Positions 8,486 to 16,667 of a stretch of DNA of 64,000 nt are shown piece by piece. This DNA comes from Berkiella sp964594635. GTDB lineage: Bacteria > Pseudomonadota > Gammaproteobacteria > Berkiellales > Berkiellaceae. The notes beneath the pieces were generated by a model. That model saw nothing but the letters and a program-made list of their open reading frames with translations, was not told the DNA's origin and did not search any database. Positions within the stretch are counted from its first letter, which is position 1. Each line of letters opens with the position of its first letter. A program made the translations under genes and the position numbers. The stretch lies in the NCBI GenBank assembly GCA_964594635.1, contig CAZQMV010000001.1, positions 372,001 to 436,000 of the forward strand. Reading direction: 5' to 3'.

Positions 8486-9214
8486 ATGAGACAGGTACCC
8501 AAAGACTTCAAAAGCTATCTTGTTATAGGCTCCGGCCGTATGGCAATGCATTTTTGCCATTATCTCACTTTATTAAATCTCCCCTATCAAAATTGGTCCC
8601 GAAAAAAACACTCACAAGACTCGCTTAATCAAGCCATTCAAGAGGCTAGCCACATTGTGGTGTTGATTAATGATTCGGCTATTCCCTTGTTTGTCAAAAC
8701 CTGGCAAAAAGAAAATGACGGTAAAATATGGGTGCATTTTTCAGGTCAATTAACCTTACCTGGCGTAACAGGTGCCCACCCATTAATGACTTTTACCTCA
8801 CATTTATATGATATAAACACTTACCACAGCATTTCCTTTGTATTCGCTAAAGGGGCAGCGCCATTTGAACAAGTTTTACCGCAACTTCCAAATAAAGCGC
8901 ATTATATCCCAGGGGATTTAAAAACTTTTTATCACGCGATGTGTGTGATTAGCGGTAATTTCACATGTTTAGTTTGGCAGAAGTTTTTTAAAGAACTCCC
9001 TGAAACCTTAGGCGTACCGCACGATATCGCTATCCCCTACTTTAAACAAATCGTCCATAACATTCTTACCGATCCCAAGAACTGTCTCACAGGTCCCTTG
9101 GTGCGTGGTGATAAAACCACCATAAACGCTCATCTTAATGCATTAGAAAATGATGACTTTCTCCCTATTTATCAAGCTGTGTTGCAATATTTTGCACATA
9201 AGGAAACTGCATGA
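8486..9214 (+). CDS. panG: Putative ketopantoate reductase, PanG type (DUF2520-like)
   Basis: A 242-residue Rossmann-fold protein with the nucleotide-binding start YLVIGSGRMAMHF (residues 11-23) and an F420-oxidoreductase/DUF2520-like body (VVLINDSAIP, HFSGQLTLPG, GAHPLMTF). It is the first gene of a cluster with panB, panC and coaX and overlaps panB by four bases. Francisella uses PanG, a third ketopantoate reductase type unrelated to PanE, encoded with panB and panC. The same setting strongly suggests that this protein makes pantoate from ketopantoate with NADPH. No panE is present in the window. Assignment is by fold and context, not by a catalytic signature. Confidence 0.75.
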   Translation: MRQVPKDFKSYLVIGSGRMAMHFCHYLTLLNLPYQNWSRKKHSQDSLNQAIQEASHIVVLINDSAIPLFVKTWQKENDGKIWVHFSGQLTLPGVTGAHPLMTFTSHLYDINTYHSISFVFAKGAAPFEQVLPQLPNKAHYIPGDLKTFYHAMCVISGNFTCLVWQKFFKELPETLGVPHDIAIPYFKQIVHNILTDPKNCLTGPLVRGDKTTINAHLNALENDDFLPIYQAVLQYFAHKETA

Positions 9215-10002
9215 ATATCATTGATTTTAAAAGAATGAAAGATGACGCTAAAAAAATTAGCATGATTGTTTGTTACGATCATTGGTCAGCGCAAATTGTT
9301 AACCAAAGTAAAGTCGATTGTGTGCTAGTCGGTGATAGTGCCGCCATGGTGATCCATGGGCATGCCACCACCTTACCTGCAACTGTTGAGATGATGCTGC
9401 AACACATTCATGCGGTTGCCAAAGGTGCACCACAAAAATTTATTGTCGGCGATATGCCCTTTTGTTCTTACCGTAAAGGGTTATCACAAACCATGGAAAC
9501 GGTCGATCAAATGATGAAAGCCGGTAGCCATGCCATTAAATTAGAAGGTGCCGATGATAATGCCGAAATCATTACTCACATTGTCAAATCTGGGATCCCA
9601 GTGATGGGGCATATCGGCTTAACACCACAATCTGTTCATGCTTTAGGCGGCTTTAAAGTTCAAGGCAAAAATCAAGAAGCTGCTGATAACATTTTAGAGC
9701 AAGCTCTAGCTTTACAAGATGCTGGCTGTTTTTCTTTGGTACTAGAATGCATTCCTTATGCTTTGGCAGAAAAAATCACCAAAGCATTGACTATACCCAC
9801 CATTGGCATTGGCGCGGGCCCTTTTACAGATGGTCAAGTATTGGTTTTACAAGATATGTTAGGGCTACAAACCCATAAACCGAAATTCTTAAAAACGTTT
9901 ATAGAAGGATTCTCTCTCATTAAAGATACGTTAGATCAATACGATAGCGAAGTGAAAGATCGAAGTTTTCCCAGCATTAAAGAACATAGTTACGAGCAAT
10001 AA
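9211..10002 (+). CDS. panB: 3-methyl-2-oxobutanoate hydroxymethyltransferase
   Basis: A full-length (263 aa) PanB. It transfers a hydroxymethyl group from 5,10-methylene-THF to alpha-ketoisovalerate, giving ketopantoate, the first step of pantothenate synthesis. Seen: SMIVCYDHWSAQIV near the start, VGDSAAMVIHGHATTLPAT with the metal-binding aspartate, the second metal Asp in VGDMPF, AIKLEGADD, PVMGHIGLTPQS, and IGIGAGPFTDGQVLVLQDMLG. The TIM-barrel protein normally forms a decamer in the cytosol. It overlaps the upstream panG-like gene by four bases and is followed by panC after two bases. Confidence 0.96.
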   Translation: MNIIDFKRMKDDAKKISMIVCYDHWSAQIVNQSKVDCVLVGDSAAMVIHGHATTLPATVEMMLQHIHAVAKGAPQKFIVGDMPFCSYRKGLSQTMETVDQMMKAGSHAIKLEGADDNAEIITHIVKSGIPVMGHIGLTPQSVHALGGFKVQGKNQEAADNILEQALALQDAGCFSLVLECIPYALAEKITKALTIPTIGIGAGPFTDGQVLVLQDMLGLQTHKPKFLKTFIEGFSLIKDTLDQYDSEVKDRSFPSIKEHSYEQ

Positions 10003-10004
10003 TC

Positions 10005-10799
10005 ATGAGCAAAATCATTACCAGTCTCGCAGACTGGCGAGCATTACGTAACACGTTTGATCCCACTCAATCGGTCGGTTTCGTACCGACCATGGGCAAT
10101 TTGCATCAAGGTCATCAAAGCTTGTTAACGCAATGCCGCCAAAACAATGCCATTTCGGTGCTCAGCATTTTTGTGAACCCAACGCAGTTTAATGATCCCA
10201 CTGATTTAGCAAAATATCCGCGAACATTTGCAGCTGATCTCAACATTGCTGAAAGTGAAGGCACAGATTATGTATTGTTCCCCAATAACGATGAACTGTA
10301 TCCCGATGGTTATCGCTACCAAGTGAGCGAACAAGAACACAGTCTGATTTTAGAAGGGAAAAGCCGTCCCGGTCACTTTACCGGCATGCTAACCATTGTG
10401 TTAAAGCTCTTCAATTTGATTAAACCCACGCGTGCTTATTTTGGCGAAAAAGATTTTCAGCAGCTCGAACTGGTTAAAGGCATGGTGAACGCTTTATTTC
10501 TGGATATCGACATTATTGCCTGCCCCACGGTTCGTGAAGCAAGCGGTTTAGCTATCAGCTCGCGCAATGGTCGCTTAGAGCCCCATGAGCGCCAATTAGC
10601 TGATAAATTTGCGCAAGCACTACATCAGTTTACCAACAAACAATCGTTTATCTCTGACTTAGAAGCACAAGGGATCAAAGTCGACTATATCGAAACTTGG
10701 CAAAACCGTTTATTAGCTGCCGTGGAAATTGGTAAGATACGGTTAATTGACAACATAGAACAGGCGTATTCGGAGAAATTAATATGCTACTTTGCCTAG
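10005..10799 (+). CDS. panC: Pantothenate synthetase (pantoate--beta-alanine ligase)
   Basis: A 264-residue PanC, slightly short for the family (usually about 280). It condenses pantoate and beta-alanine with ATP to pantothenate. The HIGH-like ATP motif is in VPTMGNLHQGHQSLL. Other family blocks are FVNPTQFN, KSRPGHFTGMLT, YFGEKDFQQL and a weakened SSRNGRL (ISSRNGRLEPHER). Its last 16 bases overlap coaX. Beta-alanine normally comes from PanD, which is not in this cluster. Confidence 0.95.
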   Translation: MSKIITSLADWRALRNTFDPTQSVGFVPTMGNLHQGHQSLLTQCRQNNAISVLSIFVNPTQFNDPTDLAKYPRTFAADLNIAESEGTDYVLFPNNDELYPDGYRYQVSEQEHSLILEGKSRPGHFTGMLTIVLKLFNLIKPTRAYFGEKDFQQLELVKGMVNALFLDIDIIACPTVREASGLAISSRNGRLEPHERQLADKFAQALHQFTNKQSFISDLEAQGIKVDYIETWQNRLLAAVEIGKIRLIDNIEQAYSEKLICYFA

Positions 10800-11554
10800 A
10801 CGTTGGTAACTCTCATATCTATGGCGGCATCTTTCAAGATGAACAATTGTCTTTTCAATTCCGCTACCCCAGCACCAATCGCTGCACATCTGATGAATTG
10901 GGATTGTTTTTAAAAAACTATTTGCGTGAAATGGATATCGATAACGAAGACATTAAAGCAGTCGCTTATTGCTCAGTTGTGCCTTCGTTGGATTATTCCA
11001 TTCGCTCAGCGTTTGTAAAATATTTTTCGCTTGAGCCCTTTGTGCTGCAAGGCGGTGTTAAAACCGGTTTACAGATCAAATATAAAAACCCCACCGAAGT
11101 CGGTGCTGATCGTGTGGCAAATGCCATTGCCGCACACCATTTATTTCCTAATAAAAACGTGGTTATTGTCGATTTAGGAACCGCAACTAATTTCGAAGTA
11201 CTTGCGGCTAATGGCACGTTTTTGGGCGGCGCGATTATGCCAGGCTTGCAAATGCAAATGCGCGCTCTGAATGAGCATACCGCTAATTTACCACCGGTAC
11301 GCATTGTTAAACCTGCCAATGCATTGGGACAAACCACCACCGCGAATATTCAAGCAGGACTTTATTACGGACATCGCGGTGCTATTCGGGAAATTTTAGC
11401 GTCAATTACCGAAGAAATGTTTACAGACTCGCCCCCATTAGTGATAGGCACGGGCGGCTTCTCACAACTGTATGAAAGCGATCAATTATTTGATGCAGTT
11501 TTTCCGGATCTGGTGTTGCAGGGATTGAGGATTGCGTATCAGAGGAACCATTAG
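10784..11554 (+). CDS. coaX: Type III pantothenate kinase
   Basis: A 256-residue ASKHA-fold kinase that phosphorylates pantothenate, the committed step of CoA synthesis. CoaX enzymes need a monovalent cation and are not feedback-inhibited by CoA, unlike CoaA. Seen: the phosphate-binding loop LCLDVGNSHIYGG at the start, GADRVANAIAAHHLF in the middle, and VIVDLGTATNFEVL with the catalytic aspartate region, then GGAIMPGLQMQMRAL. The start overlaps panC by 16 bases, so translation is probably coupled. Placing the kinase in the pan operon couples vitamin synthesis to CoA formation. Confidence 0.95.
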   Translation: MLLCLDVGNSHIYGGIFQDEQLSFQFRYPSTNRCTSDELGLFLKNYLREMDIDNEDIKAVAYCSVVPSLDYSIRSAFVKYFSLEPFVLQGGVKTGLQIKYKNPTEVGADRVANAIAAHHLFPNKNVVIVDLGTATNFEVLAANGTFLGGAIMPGLQMQMRALNEHTANLPPVRIVKPANALGQTTTANIQAGLYYGHRGAIREILASITEEMFTDSPPLVIGTGGFSQLYESDQLFDAVFPDLVLQGLRIAYQRNH

Positions 11555-11598
11555 TAAATCCTAAATCTCTAAATCCCCGCTCGCAGGGCTCACCGCCT

Positions 11599-11748
11599 AA
11601 ATCTCCCTGCGCTTCGCGCTGCCCCTCTTTACAAAAGAGGGGTATCGTTCGCTTCGCTCACTTGGGTGCATCTTTTGATGAGCGCAGCGAATCATTAGCC
11701 CACTTTTGTAAAGGGGGCGACTCGCATTTTAATGCGAGTGGGGGATTT
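11599..11748. repeat. MITE-like repeat, AAATC family, copy 1
   Basis: A 150-bp non-coding element starting AAATCTCCCTGCG and ending GGGGGATTT, with internal hairpins (CCCTCTTTACAAAAGAGGG; ACTCGCATTTTAATGCGAGT). It is about 80 percent like 24765-24912, including the shared block GATGAGCGCAGCGAATCATT. A partial extra end, AAATCCCCGCTCGC, precedes it at 11571, which suggests a longer or rearranged copy. The right end overlaps the stop codon of ispG: TTTA at 11746-11749 gives TAA on the minus strand. It lies between convergent coaX and ispG and may also act as a terminator. Confidence 0.87.
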
Positions 11749-12991
11749 ACGCAGTAACTGAATATTTCTCTTCGATGTAGTTTTCCACTATCTCAATAAA
11801 CTCCGCCGCAATATTATCGCCACGTAAGATCTTGAATTTCTGACCATCAACAAACACAGGTGCTGCTGGGGATTCACCAGTGCCTGGTAAGCTGATACCA
11901 ATATTGGCATGCTTACTTTCACCTGGTCCATTGACCACACAGCCCATCACGGCGAGTGATAAATTTTCAACACCTTGATATTTATCGCGCCACACTTTCA
12001 TATTGTCACGAACGTGATGTTGAATTTTTTGTGCAAGTTCTTGAAAGTAGCTACTGGTTGTACGACCACAGCCTGGGCAAGCAGTCACCATGGGCGAAAA
12101 AGCGCGCAGATCTAAACTTTGTAAAATTTCTTGGCAAACCTGAACCTCTTTGGTTCGATCGCCACCAGGAACTGGGGTTAATGAAGCACGAATGGTATCG
12201 CCGATCCCTTGCTGCAATAAAATAGCAAAGGAAGCAGCAGTAGCAATAATGCCTTTACTGTCCATCCCCGCTTCGGTTAAGCCAAGGTGGAGCGCATAAT
12301 TACTGCGGCGCGCCAATTCAATATACAGCGAAACCAGATCTTGAACTTTACTGACTTTGCAGGCTAAAACGATTTTATCTTTAGCCATACCGATCTTCTG
12401 GGCTTGTTCGGCACTCACGAGCGCTGAAGTCACTAAAGCTTCACGCGTCACCTCTGACACGGGTTTAGGCACGGGACGTTTCGCATTTTCATCCATTAGC
12501 CTTACAACTAAATCTTGATCTAAACTACCCCAGTTCACACCAATGCGCACCGGTTTATGGTGTTTTAACGCTACTTCGATCATGGTGGCAAAGTTACCAT
12601 CATGTTTATCACCAAATCCCACGTTGCCTGGATTGATACGATATTTTGCTAATAGCGCTGCGCAATCTGGGAATTGGGTTAATAATTGGTGACCAATGTA
12701 ATGAAAGTCACCAATCAACAAAGGCTCATCCCACCCCATTTTTTGGAGTTTTTCATAAATGTAGGGAACAGCAGCGGCAGCTTCTTTGTTATTAACGGTG
12801 ATCCGAACCAGCTCTGAGCCTGCGCTATACAATTCATAGCACTGTTTTGCCGTTGCATCAGCATCTGCTGTGTCGGTATTGGTCATGGATTGAACAACAA
12901 TGGGTGCCCCACCGCCGATGGTGACTTTTCCGATCTTGACCGGAATGGTTTGATGACGAGCCTGTAATAGTGCGCCGGCAAATTTATCCAT
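11747..12991 (-). CDS. ispG: 4-hydroxy-3-methylbut-2-en-1-yl diphosphate synthase
   Basis: A 414-residue IspG (GcpE) that converts MEcPP to HMBPP in the MEP isoprenoid pathway using a [4Fe-4S] cluster. The cluster ligands are seen as CPGCGRTT and the third cysteine in VMGCVVNGPGE. The N-terminal TIM-barrel part holds the family block VQSMTNTDTADADAT and RINPGNVGF. IspD, IspF and Dxr genes of the same pathway are also in this window. The stop codon falls inside the end of a MITE-like repeat, so the last few residues (SVTA) may have been altered by that insertion. Confidence 0.96.
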   Translation of the reverse strand: MDKFAGALLQARHQTIPVKIGKVTIGGGAPIVVQSMTNTDTADADATAKQCYELYSAGSELVRITVNNKEAAAAVPYIYEKLQKMGWDEPLLIGDFHYIGHQLLTQFPDCAALLAKYRINPGNVGFGDKHDGNFATMIEVALKHHKPVRIGVNWGSLDQDLVVRLMDENAKRPVPKPVSEVTREALVTSALVSAEQAQKIGMAKDKIVLACKVSKVQDLVSLYIELARRSNYALHLGLTEAGMDSKGIIATAASFAILLQQGIGDTIRASLTPVPGGDRTKEVQVCQEILQSLDLRAFSPMVTACPGCGRTTSSYFQELAQKIQHHVRDNMKVWRDKYQGVENLSLAVMGCVVNGPGESKHANIGISLPGTGESPAAPVFVDGQKFKILRGDNIAAEFIEIVENYIEEKYSVTA

Positions 12992-13049
12992 GGGGTACCA
13001 ACTATGTTATACGAATAAATGATATTAAAAATGTTAGGCAATTTTAGCA

Positions 13050-13078
13050 CCATGAAGGACTTAATACACGCTTCATGG
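13050..13078. promoter_or_regulatory. Inverted repeat between divergent ispG and a small gene
   Basis: CCATGAAG, 13 bases, CTTCATGG: a perfect eight-base inverted repeat in the 172-base gap between ispG (minus) and the gene at 13164 (plus). It could be an operator or a small hairpin in the ispG leader. No regulator can be named. Confidence 0.35.
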
Positions 13079-13163
13079 GGTATTTTTCGGCTATGTTATT
13101 AGACTAAAACGCTAAGATAAACCTACTATGAGAGAAGATCCATCGTGTAAAAAGGAATTAGCC

Positions 13164-13352
13164 ATGAATTTTGCTGAACAGCAAATGCTCGAAATCATCA
13201 AAGTTTATGAGCATCACATGACACAATTTGATCGCCTGATGCATGTGATAGAAACGCTTAAACAAGAAAACAAACGATTACGAGCCTGCCTTAAGCAAAA
13301 TGCGGCCGACCAACCTTCCCCTAAACCGCGAATTGTTTGTCGACCACTTTAG
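13164..13352 (+). CDS. Small coiled-coil protein, unknown
   Basis: A 62-residue protein from the ATG at 13164, which has AAGGA eight bases upstream. An in-frame ATG at 13128 lacks a good site. The middle (HMTQFDRLMHVIETLKQENKR) has heptad-like spacing and would form a short coiled coil. The tail is Pro/Lys/Arg-rich. The gene ends six bases before the convergent gene at 13358. Function unknown. Confidence 0.5.
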   Translation: MNFAEQQMLEIIKVYEHHMTQFDRLMHVIETLKQENKRLRACLKQNAADQPSPKPRIVCRPL

Positions 13353-13357
13353 TTATT

Positions 13358-13954
13358 TTATGCTTTAGCGCGCTTGCCAGTAACCGCCTCATCTGATTTG
13401 CCAGCGTCATTAGCGGGAACCTCAGCATCAGCAACCACACCGGCAGCCGATGCGGATGGTTTTGACTTTGTTTTGATCTGTTCTCTGACACTTTGTGCAC
13501 CAAGCAACATGTTATATTTCGTGGTCACATCTTTTAAGTCATTATCCATTTTCACCATCGAACTTTCCGCTTCTTCACATCGTTTTGCCAACGTGTCTTC
13601 TAATTGCTGGAGTTTAATTTGTGTGTTTTGATTGCTTCGTTGCGCATTCGTTGCAATCGTTTCGCTCAACGGAAACAGAACGGTACCTCGTAAAACAAAT
13701 GAACTCAGCACCCCAACCGTTGAAGCCATTACTGTTGACGCAGTACCTAATACGGCTATCGAGGAAAATCCTTCCAGCGATGCATAAAATGCCGGAGCCC
13801 ACCTTAGCATACCAAAGAAAGCTGGCATCCCAATTGAACCTGTTAGCAACATCCCCGTACCTATTCCTGAAACAGCAGCAAGTCCAAAGGGTACCCCCCA
13901 CTTGAGCATCGAATACCAACCTGGGAATGAATCTTTTTCTAAGAATGCAAACAT
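13358..13954 (-). CDS. Membrane-associated protein with coiled coil and Ala/Lys tail, unknown
   Basis: A 198-residue protein. Residues about 15-105 are hydrophobic and glycine-rich with two or three possible membrane segments. Residues about 108-155 look like a coiled coil (KLQQLEDTLAKRCEEAESS). The C-terminal 40 residues are Ala/Lys/Ser-rich and probably disordered. I know no family. The architecture of hairpin membrane anchor plus cytosolic coiled coil is common among secreted effectors of intracellular bacteria, but no secretion signal can be proven from the sequence. Confidence 0.65.
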   Translation of the reverse strand: MFAFLEKDSFPGWYSMLKWGVPFGLAAVSGIGTGMLLTGSIGMPAFFGMLRWAPAFYASLEGFSSIAVLGTASTVMASTVGVLSSFVLRGTVLFPLSETIATNAQRSNQNTQIKLQQLEDTLAKRCEEAESSMVKMDNDLKDVTTKYNMLLGAQSVREQIKTKSKPSASAAGVVADAEVPANDAGKSDEAVTGKRAKA

Positions 13955-14132
13955 ACAACCACCTCTTTTTTTGTAACTCCATTACCGAACTAACTGCATT
14001 AACTGAATGCAATAGCAGGCAGTAGTCTAATCAACCTAACCAAGGTTGTCGATAAGCTATTGAATTAACCATGATGTCAAAGGACTACTGAAGTTATAAT
14101 CACAGTAGCTCGATGAAGGTGAAGCGTTATCA

Positions 14133-14306
14133 ATGAAAAATTTACATGCGTATAACAAGTATGTTCAGACACTAGAGCAACGAGCTTCAGGTGGACTCTT
14201 TTTTCATCGAATCAATGAACAAATCTACATCACTGATTTTACCCATAAGCTTCTTGGCATTTGGGATCTCTTAGAAGGCATGGCCATAGACTGGAAGGCA
14301 GCCTAA
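14133..14306 (+). CDS. Small unknown protein upstream of the sigma factor gene
   Basis: A 57-residue reading frame starting MKNLHAYNKYVQTLEQRA and ending GMAIDWKAA. It reads like a real protein, with balanced composition and two likely helices around a short beta segment (FFHRINEQIYITDF). A weak AAGGTGA lies about 12 bases upstream. It precedes the RpoS-like gene by 60 bases on the same strand and could be co-transcribed with it. Function unknown. Confidence 0.45.
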   Translation: MKNLHAYNKYVQTLEQRASGGLFFHRINEQIYITDFTHKLLGIWDLLEGMAIDWKAA

Positions 14307-14366
14307 AGCAACCCCCAAAAAGGGTCGATAAGTGCTATGACTGGTATGCGATAGAGGCCTTCTACG

Positions 14367-15323
14367 ATGTACGATAAGTGGAATTTCGGCTCAAAAAGTA
14401 ATTTGAAGGCGCAAACCGCGTTACAATCCCCACAAGTCGAGGAAAGTAAAGCAAAACCGTCACAAGAAAATGCATTCGAATATCACACCGAAACAGTCGA
14501 TCTGATTGAACAATACTATAAAGAAATCCGTACAGCCCCCTTGCTCACCAAAGATGAAGAAATTTTTTATACAAGGCGATTACGCCAAGGCGATGAATCT
14601 GCACGTCAGCAAATGATCAAATCTAATCTTCGACTCGTTGTAAAAATTGCCAAAAGATATATCAAAAGTGGTATCCCCATTCTTGATCTCATTGAAGAAG
14701 GAAACCTGGGTTTAATGCGAGCAGTCGAAAAATTCGATCCAGAAAAAGGCTTTCGTTTTTCAACCTATGGTGCTTGGTGGATCCAGCAAACCATCGAACG
14801 TGCGATTATGAATCAATCTAGAACGGTGCGCGTGCCCATTCATGTGGTTAAAAAAGTGAATGCCTGCTTACGAAAAGGTCGTGAATTAACCAAAATTCTC
14901 GATCACGATGCCACTCCCAGTGAAATTGCCATGGCCATGCAGCGCTCCCCCGAAGAAATTGAAAACATTTTAGCGCTCAATGAAAAAACCATTTCTATCG
15001 ACTCACCCATTTCTGAGGTTTTTGATAAACCTTTACTTGAAACTCTAGCCGATTCACAAGAATTCGATCCACTTGATAAATTCGCCATGCAAGATCTACA
15101 ACAAAATGTCGAACGTTGGCTAGGAAGTTTGTCTCCCAAACTGCGCGAAGTGGTGATCCGACGTTATGGGTTACAAGGACATGATGCAACAACGCTCGAT
15201 CAAACCGGTATGGAAATTGGCTTAACCCGCGAACGCGTTCGTCAATTACAAGCAGAAGCCCTCAAACAGCTCAAACGTCTTATCGAAAAAGATGGTGAGA
15301 GCGAACAAACGTTATTGAACTAA
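14367..15323 (+). CDS. RpoS-like sigma-70 family factor (paralogue)
   Basis: A 318-residue group 2 sigma factor. Region 2 spans about residues 75-150 (SNLRLVVKIAKRY, DLIEEGNLGLMRAVEKFDPEKGFRFSTY), region 3 about 155-230 and region 4 about 245-305 (LREVVIRRYGL, GLTRERVRQLQAEALKQL). The start at 14367 has AGAGG nine bases upstream. A second RpoS-like gene sits at 28911. This one is closer to E. coli RpoS through region 3 (RTVRVPIHVVKKVNACLRKGREL) yet lies outside the usual nlpD-rpoS locus. In region 2.4 the usual YATWWIRQ reads YGAWWIQQ, which may alter recognition of the -10 element. It could be the true RpoS or a specialised stationary-phase or developmental sigma. Confidence 0.9.
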   Translation: MYDKWNFGSKSNLKAQTALQSPQVEESKAKPSQENAFEYHTETVDLIEQYYKEIRTAPLLTKDEEIFYTRRLRQGDESARQQMIKSNLRLVVKIAKRYIKSGIPILDLIEEGNLGLMRAVEKFDPEKGFRFSTYGAWWIQQTIERAIMNQSRTVRVPIHVVKKVNACLRKGRELTKILDHDATPSEIAMAMQRSPEEIENILALNEKTISIDSPISEVFDKPLLETLADSQEFDPLDKFAMQDLQQNVERWLGSLSPKLREVVIRRYGLQGHDATTLDQTGMEIGLTRERVRQLQAEALKQLKRLIEKDGESEQTLLN

Positions 15324-15401
15324 CCTTTCAGACAAATGTAGTCGATTTCAAAGTCAAAAATTGCTAAGCTTGGCCTCTTCGAATCTTACCGAAAAATAGC
15401 C

Positions 15402-16667
15402 ATGGATCTAGATATTCTGCTGATGTTAGCAGCCGGAATTCCACTATTAATGCTGTTGGCAGTAATAGTGCAGGTTGCACGTTTGAACCAAAAAAGCCAA
15501 CCGCAATTTACCAAGCTTGAAAATGCTTTAGCAGCACAATGTCAGCAAATTATCCAAAGCATTTTAAAAGAGCAAGTTGTTCAACAACAACGAATGAGTG
15601 AGTCGCTCATCAAGTTTTCCCAGCAAAGCAACGAAATGCAGCAAATGAGTTTGCATCATTTACAAACTACCCTGCGAGACAATTTTTCTGAGTTGGACAA
15701 GCAAATTCATAACAGTTTATTGCGAACAACCACTCACCTATCTGATCAGTTTGATAAATTAAACCAAGGAACGAGCCAGAATTTATTAAAAATCAGTGAA
15801 GCGGTTGAAATCAAACTCAGCAAAGGTTTTGAAAAAACCAATGAAACTTTTACCAATATTGTTTCGCGCCTGGCAATTATCGACGATGCTCAAAAGAAAA
15901 TTACGGATTTGTCACAAAACGTGGTGGGATTACAAAATCTCTTAGCCGATAAACGTTCCCGTGGTGCTTTTGGTGAAGTACAACTGAATGTGTTGATCCA
16001 AAATGTCTTGCCACCCCATTGCTACCAATTACAATGCACCTTATCAAACAATGCACGCGTCGACTGTTTATTATTGCTACCAGAGCCTACCGGAAAATTA
16101 GCGATTGATGCGAAATTCCCGCTGGAGAATTATCAGAAGTATCTCGATTTAGATAACGAAGAAGCCGTTCGCCAAGCGGCTAAACACCAATTTAAAATCG
16201 ACATAAAAAAGCATATTCAAGATATTAGCCAAAAATATATTATTCCTGGTGAAACCAGTGATGGCGCGATTATGTTTATTCCAGCAGAAGCGATTTTTGC
16301 GGAAATTCATACTTATCATGTCGATTTAGTCGAATACGCCTGGCAAATGAAGGTGTGGCTTGCCTCTCCTTCTACCATGATGGCCATTTTAACCACCGCC
16401 AGCAGCGTATTAAAAGATTCGGCAACTCGTCAACAAGTACATGTGATCCAAGAGCACTTGCGATTGTTAGCACAAGACTTTACCCGATTTGATAAACGCA
16501 TGACCAATTTGTCGCAACATTTACGCCAAGCCAATGATGATGCCGAACAAGTGCATATTTCATCACAAAAAATTACCAAACGTTTCCAACAAATTGAAAA
16601 GGTCGAACTCGATCCTTTATTGGAAACAGAACCTGAACAAACACTCGTATTGGAAGAAAAAGAATGA
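15402..16667 (+). CDS. rmuC: DNA recombination protein RmuC
   Basis: A 421-residue RmuC family protein. It has one N-terminal hydrophobic anchor (residues 5-26), a long coiled coil (about 35-185) and the conserved nuclease-like core from about 190 (KRSRGAFGEVQLNVLIQNVLPP, LAIDAKFPLENYQKYL, GAIMFIPAEAIFAEI, VWLASPSTMMAIL). RmuC limits recombination at inverted repeats in E. coli; its biochemical activity is not settled. The core resembles the PD-(D/E)XK fold. Its stop overlaps the next start by four bases. Confidence 0.92.
   Translation: MDLDILLMLAAGIPLLMLLAVIVQVARLNQKSQPQFTKLENALAAQCQQIIQSILKEQVVQQQRMSESLIKFSQQSNEMQQMSLHHLQTTLRDNFSELDKQIHNSLLRTTTHLSDQFDKLNQGTSQNLLKISEAVEIKLSKGFEKTNETFTNIVSRLAIIDDAQKKITDLSQNVVGLQNLLADKRSRGAFGEVQLNVLIQNVLPPHCYQLQCTLSNNARVDCLLLLPEPTGKLAIDAKFPLENYQKYLDLDNEEAVRQAAKHQFKIDIKKHIQDISQKYIIPGETSDGAIMFIPAEAIFAEIHTYHVDLVEYAWQMKVWLASPSTMMAILTTASSVLKDSATRQQVHVIQEHLRLLAQDFTRFDKRMTNLSQHLRQANDDAEQVHISSQKITKRFQQIEKVELDPLLETEPEQTLVLEEKE

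Noticed and set aside
13614..14012. 132-residue minus-strand frame overlapping the 13358-13954 gene
   Set aside because: The other frame has coherent hydrophobic and coiled-coil segments; this one is a shifted reading of the same bases.
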